The notes under the pieces were generated by a model. The model had not been told where the DNA came from. It saw nothing but the letters and a program-made list of their open reading frames with translations, and made no database searches. DNA of 64,000 nucleotides from Filomicrobium sp. (GTDB lineage: Bacteria; Pseudomonadota; Alphaproteobacteria; Rhizobiales; Hyphomicrobiaceae), in contig CP051234.1 in assembly GCA_017792465.1 (NCBI GenBank), positions 2,358,606-2,422,605 of the forward strand. Reading direction: 5' to 3'. Of the stretch, positions 59,499 to 64,000 are shown piece after piece. Both the position numbers and the translations under genes were made by a program. Each line of letters starts with the position of its first letter. The first letter of the stretch is position 1.

Positions 59499-62465
59499 TC
59501 AAGAAATTTCACCATCGGGGCGCAAACGTTTCGCAATCGTTACGATCGTTGTGTCGTCTTCATCATCGTCATCGAGGCCAAATGGGTCTTTGGTGAGCTG
59601 CCAGCGATCATCCTCGTCGGCCGATGCTGCGATGATTTTCTCGTCGCCGGCGTCTTCTTCGACATCGATTGCATCGGCTTCTTCAATCGCTTGTGCTTGC
59701 AGCGACCAGGCTGGAAGCGGCGGCGGCGTGATGATCTGCTGCGTCTTTGCTTCCTGAGGCTCGGCCGGTTCGGTTGCTGCTTCAACGGCCGTCTGTTGCG
59801 GCAGCTCTTCGATCTGGCGCTTGGCCTGCAGCGGAATGACCGTCGAAACATTGGCTTCAGCCGGCATGGTGAAGGTCGCGGTTTCGCGGGTCAGCGTGAC
59901 TTTGGTGCCTTGAGAATTTTCCTCCGCACGCTCCTCTAAAGGATTGAGCTCTACGGTTGCTGGTGCAGCCGCAGTTGATTTTTGCGGTGCGGGCTGATCG
60001 CGGTCGGCGGACAGAGCACGCGTTGCATCCTCAAGCTCGATTGCAGGCGTGCTGTCAGTTTCTCCTGCACGCGACTGGCGCTTGGCGGCAAGTTTCAGGA
60101 CGATGCTGTCGTCAGTAGCCGGCTCATCTTTGGCCACGCCGGTCTTGCGCGATGGGGCGGTGTTGCCGTTGGCGACGTCCGCCAGATAATCCGCACCGGC
60201 ATCGTCGAGTTGCTCATCATCCTCGAAGCCATAGGAGAACTCCGCTGCGGCACCGCCAGCGTATTTGCCGAAGGCGGAACGCATGGTGGTTGCATCGACG
60301 TTGCCAGAAGCAGACGACATCGGAGCGCTTGGCTGAGTTGCGCGGGCGGCCCGGCGGCGGCGCGTGCGTTCGGCGGTTCCGTTCACGTAATAACCGTCGG
60401 CGGATTTGCGGCCCCCGTTGGTCGCAGGCGATGCCGTCGCGCCACCAGCCTGAGCGGCAGCGGCTGCTGTCAGGTCTTCAGCCGCACGGCGGTTCGCGAC
60501 TCCAGCGTTGAGGACGCCTGGGTGCATATGGGTGAAGCCCGGCTTGGTGCCCCGGCGGGCCACATCAGGCGCATGTCGCAGGCCGGTGTCGAAGCCCTGC
60601 AGCGGATCTGCTGTCCGATCCTGTGGCGGCGCGGTGCGGGTTGTTTCGGCCTGGAACAGGTGCGGATTGTTGGCGCGCGCTTCGGCTTCGGCCTGGAGGC
60701 GGACGCGCTTTTCTTCTTCGGCGCGGCGGGCGGCCCCCATCACGGCCTGGAGAATCATGTCCGACCAGGCGCCATCACGGAAGCGATAGACGCGGAAGGC
60801 CTGACAGCCGGCGAACTTGCTGCCCTGGCGCCAAAGTTTCTTCTGAATCGCTTTAGTCGTCAGGAATGGGTTGTAGACGCGTGAGAAGATGCGCTGGCGC
60901 TCGAAGCCGGAGAACAAGTTGGCAAGAAGGTGTGCTTCGTGCTGCAGCTCCTGGGCATCGTTGGAGCCATAGCCGAACCCGGCCTGCGCCGAGCGGCCGC
61001 TTGGGCGGTAAGGTGCATCAAGCGGGACGGCGACATAATAAGCCCCGTGCATGTCGAAGACGACATGGCGGAAGACTTCGAAGTTCTGCCGGATCTCGGG
61101 GTCGCGGTGGATCTCGTTGAAGCGCGACAGGATCTTGATCATCGGTCCGCGCTCGGCTTCGCGCATGACCGGCACGAGGCCGTTCAGGCGGTTGATCGGG
61201 CGGCCGATCGAAACGAGCAGCAGGCAGAAGTCGACGAAGACCGCAATCGCGAGCGGGATATAGTCGCGCTTCGATAGCCCGACTGGCTGGGCGAGAACCG
61301 GAGCGACCTGGGCGGCTGCGCCTTCGGACACGGACTGAACCGCTTTCTTTTGCAGCGCGCGCAGTTCGTCGGCAGACGGCGGCAATTCGAATATGAGAGC
61401 GCCCTGCAGGGTTGCAGCCAGACGGCGGAATGCTTCGATTGTCGCTTCGGCGCCTTCAACGGCTGCGACCTGCGGCTTCTGCATGACGGGCAGCTGATCG
61501 ATGGCGCGAACAACGCCACGCAATGCGGCTTGAAGCTGCGGATCGGGGCAGACGAACGTGCCGCCGCTGCCATTCGGGAAGACGGCTTTTTCGGCGCGCT
61601 CTGCAAGATCGCTGCGGATCTGACCCAATTGCGGATCGGTCCGGAAGGCGTTGAAGCCCGTTACCGTCAAGTCGAGGCGGCGGTTCAAGGCGCGCATGAA
61701 TTCGTTGCGCGTGCCGCTGTCCTTATCAACTGTCGAGCCATCGGCATTGGCGACCTTGATCAACTCGGCATCGAGATTGGTCAGCTCGGTGTTGATCGCG
61801 GTGACGCGGCCTTTGACGAACTCACCGGCGAAGGAGAATTTCTGTGCGTCGGCGTCACGCAGCTTGCGGCGCGGACCATCGCCCGGGCTGGAGTTGGGGC
61901 AGGAGGTTCCTTTTTCGCGCTCTTCGATGGCCTTGGCCGACGAGATCGACGTCAGTTGCTCAAGCGTCGTCGACAACTGGCCGAGCCTGGTCGAGCCGGC
62001 GTGCAGCGCAGTTTGCACCTGGGAGATCGCCGATTCTGCAGAGCGCGTTGCCTCGCCGCGGCTTTCGAGAACCTTCCAATAGAAACCGAAACCGAAGCCG
62101 ACCGAGATCATCGTCAGGAACAGGTATCCGACGACGTAGACAACCTTGGTGGTGAAATGAACGGGGCTGAAGATCTGGTCCAACAGCCAGATGATCATCG
62201 TCATCAGCATGGCGACCGAGAAGCCGATGATGATTTTGTGCACGAGCGGAAGGTCGCCCATGTTGGACTGGATGAGTTCGAGCATGCCGACGTAGGTCGC
62301 TACCCACGAGAGGGCGCCGAGACCGAAAACGAGGAAGACTTTCTTCCAGTCGCGCGGCTCAGGCTCGGGTTCGTGCCAATCGCCGCCGTGGCGACCTCCC
62401 AAACCCTTGTCACCAAGCGTCAAGGTCGGTTCGCGGCGGGTCGACAGTGTGTCACCGATTGCCAT
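59499..62465 (-). CDS. Large multi-domain membrane protein, unknown
   Basis: A 988-residue protein. Three closely spaced helices occur at about 43-65 (VFLVFGLGALSWVATYVGMLEL), 76-98 (IIIGFSVAMLMTMIIWLLDQIF) and 108-130 (VVYVVGYLFLTMISVGFGFGFYW). A long, probably extracytoplasmic, helical segment follows (about 135-400), then a fourth helix (about 405-427; DYIPLAIAVFVDFCLLLVSIG). Residues about 440-590 are a compact soluble part (FNEIHRDPEIRQNFEVFRHVVFD; RVYNPFLTTKAIQKKLWRQGSKFAGCQAFRVYRF). The last 390 residues look disordered, acidic and Ala/Thr-rich, ending DPFGLDDDDEDDTTIVTIAKRL. The topology vaguely recalls DUF4407 proteins. Not recognised; confident only that it is a gene. Confidence 0.8.
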   Translation of the reverse strand: MAIGDTLSTRREPTLTLGDKGLGGRHGGDWHEPEPEPRDWKKVFLVFGLGALSWVATYVGMLELIQSNMGDLPLVHKIIIGFSVAMLMTMIIWLLDQIFSPVHFTTKVVYVVGYLFLTMISVGFGFGFYWKVLESRGEATRSAESAISQVQTALHAGSTRLGQLSTTLEQLTSISSAKAIEEREKGTSCPNSSPGDGPRRKLRDADAQKFSFAGEFVKGRVTAINTELTNLDAELIKVANADGSTVDKDSGTRNEFMRALNRRLDLTVTGFNAFRTDPQLGQIRSDLAERAEKAVFPNGSGGTFVCPDPQLQAALRGVVRAIDQLPVMQKPQVAAVEGAEATIEAFRRLAATLQGALIFELPPSADELRALQKKAVQSVSEGAAAQVAPVLAQPVGLSKRDYIPLAIAVFVDFCLLLVSIGRPINRLNGLVPVMREAERGPMIKILSRFNEIHRDPEIRQNFEVFRHVVFDMHGAYYVAVPLDAPYRPSGRSAQAGFGYGSNDAQELQHEAHLLANLFSGFERQRIFSRVYNPFLTTKAIQKKLWRQGSKFAGCQAFRVYRFRDGAWSDMILQAVMGAARRAEEEKRVRLQAEAEARANNPHLFQAETTRTAPPQDRTADPLQGFDTGLRHAPDVARRGTKPGFTHMHPGVLNAGVANRRAAEDLTAAAAAQAGGATASPATNGGRKSADGYYVNGTAERTRRRRAARATQPSAPMSSASGNVDATTMRSAFGKYAGGAAAEFSYGFEDDEQLDDAGADYLADVANGNTAPSRKTGVAKDEPATDDSIVLKLAAKRQSRAGETDSTPAIELEDATRALSADRDQPAPQKSTAAAPATVELNPLEERAEENSQGTKVTLTRETATFTMPAEANVSTVIPLQAKRQIEELPQQTAVEAATEPAEPQEAKTQQIITPPPLPAWSLQAQAIEEADAIDVEEDAGDEKIIAASADEDDRWQLTKDPFGLDDDDEDDTTIVTIAKRLRPDGEIS

Positions 62466-62883
62466 GGGTCGTACATCCAGTTTGTCACGCCAGATGCCGA
62501 AGCATCGAAGAACCCGTCATGGCCTTCGTCTCGTCACGCTTCACACTGTTTTACGCAGACGTTGAAACGCGATTGCTCAACCCGCGTCATAGACGCCAAG
62601 TTGAGGCTCCCCAGCAGACGATCGGCCGAACAAGATCCGGCGTGAGAGTGTTGCCTCTTTCACTGGAGCTCAGATGCGCAAAGCAAAAAACGCCGCCACT
62701 TGCCTTCACTAAACTCCCAGTCTTCTGGGTAGTGCCGGTTTTGGGCTTGAGGACGGCGCGAATGTGACGCAAACGGGCCACTGTCAATAACAGGAGATGA
62801 ACGAAGGTTGTTTAGCCGTTCAGGTTAGGTCGCTCTCTCTGCGAAAAGGGCTCCTCAAAGATCGCGATTGGCGTGTGGAAAAT
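62466..62883. other. Intergenic region, no feature seen
   Basis: Between the penicillin-binding protein fragment (stop at 62884) and the start of the large membrane protein, both on the minus strand. It should contain the promoter of the membrane protein. No gene, repeat or strong terminator was seen. Confidence 0.5.
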
Positions 62884-64000
62884 TCAGTTGAAGCCGAAGA
62901 TCCGGCTGCGCTCTTTTTCAGGCAGCGCGCGCCAGCCTGAGGTCTTGGCGCCGGCTGATCCGGTCGTTGTACTGATGCGACGCGGCTGGCGGGGCAGAAG
63001 ATCGGGGCGTGGGTTGGCCTTGGCATCGGCAGCCAATTCGGGGAGCAGAGCGGCCAGCAACGGGGCTGCGGCCTGCGAAGAATGAACCGATCGCGCCCAT
63101 GGGTTGGACGCCGACCCGGTGCCGACGACGACGACATAAGAATAAGCGGCACCGTTGGCGAACTGCAGTCCGCCCGACACCCAGGCATCGACCGTCGCGT
63201 CCGGATCGAGCGTCACCTGTGTGCCCGTCTTGGCGAAATGCAAGCGCAGATCGGAGCGGCGATCGGCGCACCACTTGGACAGGCTTTTCAACGTTCCGTG
63301 CGAAGTCTTGTTGGCCCGATAGCACAACGGCGACTGGAGCAGCGTCTTCAGAAGCCCCTTGGCGCGCGGCGAGACCACGGTCTTGGGTTGCAGTGCCGTC
63401 GCGATCTGATCGACCGAACGACCTTCCGTCTCCGACAGACCTGTCTCCTCGTAGTGGCCGATCAAAGTCGGTTGGCCGACCGGTGTGGTATCGCGACTGA
63501 TCAACGAATTCAGAATGACCGACGACATCTGGTGGACGCGGCGCGGCGAACCTGAGATCTGCCCCAACACGACAGCCGTCGAAGGTGGCGTGCCCTCGCC
63601 GCTGGCATTCTTGGGGGGCATGTTGAAGCCGAGCTTGTCGATGATCCTGCGAATGCGCTTCTGGCCGACCCTCGCTGTGCGCGTCAGCAATGGATTGTTC
63701 AGCGAGCAGGCAAAAGAGACGATGGCCTTGCGGCCGCGGCGCAGGTTGCCTTTGTGGCGGCAGGTTTCAAGCCCGCGATCGGGGGCTTCGGTATCGACGT
63801 ATAACGTGTCGGGCGTATCTCGGCCTTCGTTGGCAATGGCCATGGCGGCGATCATCTTGCCAACCGAAGCAATCATGCGTGGCTCTTTCTTGCGCACGTA
63901 GTAGCCGGTGTTCGGATCACGTGCGATGGGCGAGCCGAAATAGCTCGCCGTCGCGGTATTCTCGAAATAGCGGACGATGTGCCCGTCGGCGTCGGCGGCG
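62884..64000 (-). CDS. Penicillin-binding protein transpeptidase domain, C-terminal part (runs off window end)
   Basis: The open frame continues past base 64000, so the N-terminus is missing; 371 residues are visible. The visible part starts ADADGHIVRYFENTATASYFG and has the transpeptidase signatures MIASVGKMIAAMAIANEG (S-x-x-K), VSFACSLNNPLL (S-L-N) and LHFAKTGTQVTLD (K-T-G). The order and spacing fit the transpeptidase module of a class A-like PBP, but a glycosyltransferase domain cannot be seen from here. The tail (about 80 residues) is Pro/Arg/Ser-rich. It probably cross-links peptidoglycan; neighbouring pbpC and L,D-transpeptidase genes show a large wall-building repertoire. Confidence 0.85.
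   Translation of the reverse strand, partial: AADADGHIVRYFENTATASYFGSPIARDPNTGYYVRKKEPRMIASVGKMIAAMAIANEGRDTPDTLYVDTEAPDRGLETCRHKGNLRRGRKAIVSFACSLNNPLLTRTARVGQKRIRRIIDKLGFNMPPKNASGEGTPPSTAVVLGQISGSPRRVHQMSSVILNSLISRDTTPVGQPTLIGHYEETGLSETEGRSVDQIATALQPKTVVSPRAKGLLKTLLQSPLCYRANKTSHGTLKSLSKWCADRRSDLRLHFAKTGTQVTLDPDATVDAWVSGGLQFANGAAYSYVVVVGTGSASNPWARSVHSSQAAAPLLAALLPELAADAKANPRPDLLPRQPRRISTTTGSAGAKTSGWRALPEKERSRIFGFN

Noticed and set aside
61350-62645. 431-codon plus-strand open frame opposite the 988-residue protein
   Set aside because: Considered because the minus-strand product is unknown, but the minus frame has clear transmembrane helices, a proper start and full length, so it is preferred.

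Overview
The window looks like chromosome from a methylotrophic or PHB-storing alphaproteobacterium of the order Hyphomicrobiales, most likely Hyphomicrobium or a close relative. This is inferred from gene content: PQQ biosynthesis genes (pqqC, pqqE), class I PHA synthase plus an exported PHB depolymerase-like esterase, a MipA/OmpV protein, a TAXI-type TRAP transporter, the nnr / glnB-glnA neighbourhood, and many exported proteins of alphaproteobacterial type. No phylogenetic calculation was possible. I see no prophage, integrase, transposase, CRISPR array or rRNA. There is one tRNA, tRNA-Glu(UUC).

Layout. 1-3.4 kb: start of uvrA, a MipA/OmpV outer-membrane protein and phaC, all on the minus strand. 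3.5-6.7 kb: a small lipoprotein, then alaC-hom (amino-acid metabolism). 6.7-13.3 kb: a palindrome-bounded intergenic repeat, a periplasmic coiled-coil protein, a DUF4287/DUF5655-type protein, an isoprenylcysteine methyltransferase-like protein, an ElyC/SanA/YdcF protein, a lipoprotein, and a DUF1489 gene overlapping a HisC-like aminotransferase. 13.3-14.8 kb: an AT-rich, gene-poor stretch with an orphan terminator. 14.8-18.6 kb: glnB-glnA behind a sigma-54-like promoter, divergent from the bifunctional NAD(P)HX repair gene nnr. 18.7-22.7 kb: an exported TPR protein and two L,D-transpeptidases with a hairpin-rich repeat element between them. 22.7-27.7 kb: the stress operon prkA-yeaH-spoVR, with a structured spacer. 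28-34 kb: tRNA-Glu, recJ, two paralogous polysaccharide deacetylases and a phosphopantetheinyl transferase. 34-41 kb: mgtE, a DUF3299 protein, a TAXI-TRAP transporter and moeB. 40.9-44 kb: pqqC-pqqE flanked by two very small exported proteins, with no pqqA, pqqB or pqqD. 44.3-64 kb: a 2-hydroxyacid dehydrogenase, an SH3-domain protein, the second copy of the hairpin-rich repeat, an OmpA-family coiled-coil protein, an outer-membrane barrel (possibly lipid A oxidase-like), a PHB depolymerase-like esterase, pbpC with an alpha-2-macroglobulin gene, an unknown protein resembling a degenerate phospholipase-D domain, an unknown 988-residue membrane protein, and the transpeptidase part of a penicillin-binding protein running off the end.

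Functional themes are cell-envelope construction and defence (L,D-transpeptidases, PBPs, PbpC/A2M, deacetylases, OmpA), nitrogen and stress control (glnB-glnA, prkA-yeaH-spoVR), carbon storage (phaC, depolymerase) and PQQ cofactor synthesis.

Most unusual signal: two distant copies (about 21.4-21.6 kb and 46.0-46.4 kb) of a multi-hairpin intergenic element. Its stems change sequence between copies by paired changes while the flanking anchor bases stay fixed. Other points for follow-up are the pqqCE island with its cysteine-rich neighbour, the structured prkA-yeaH spacer, and the unknown 205- and 988-residue proteins.
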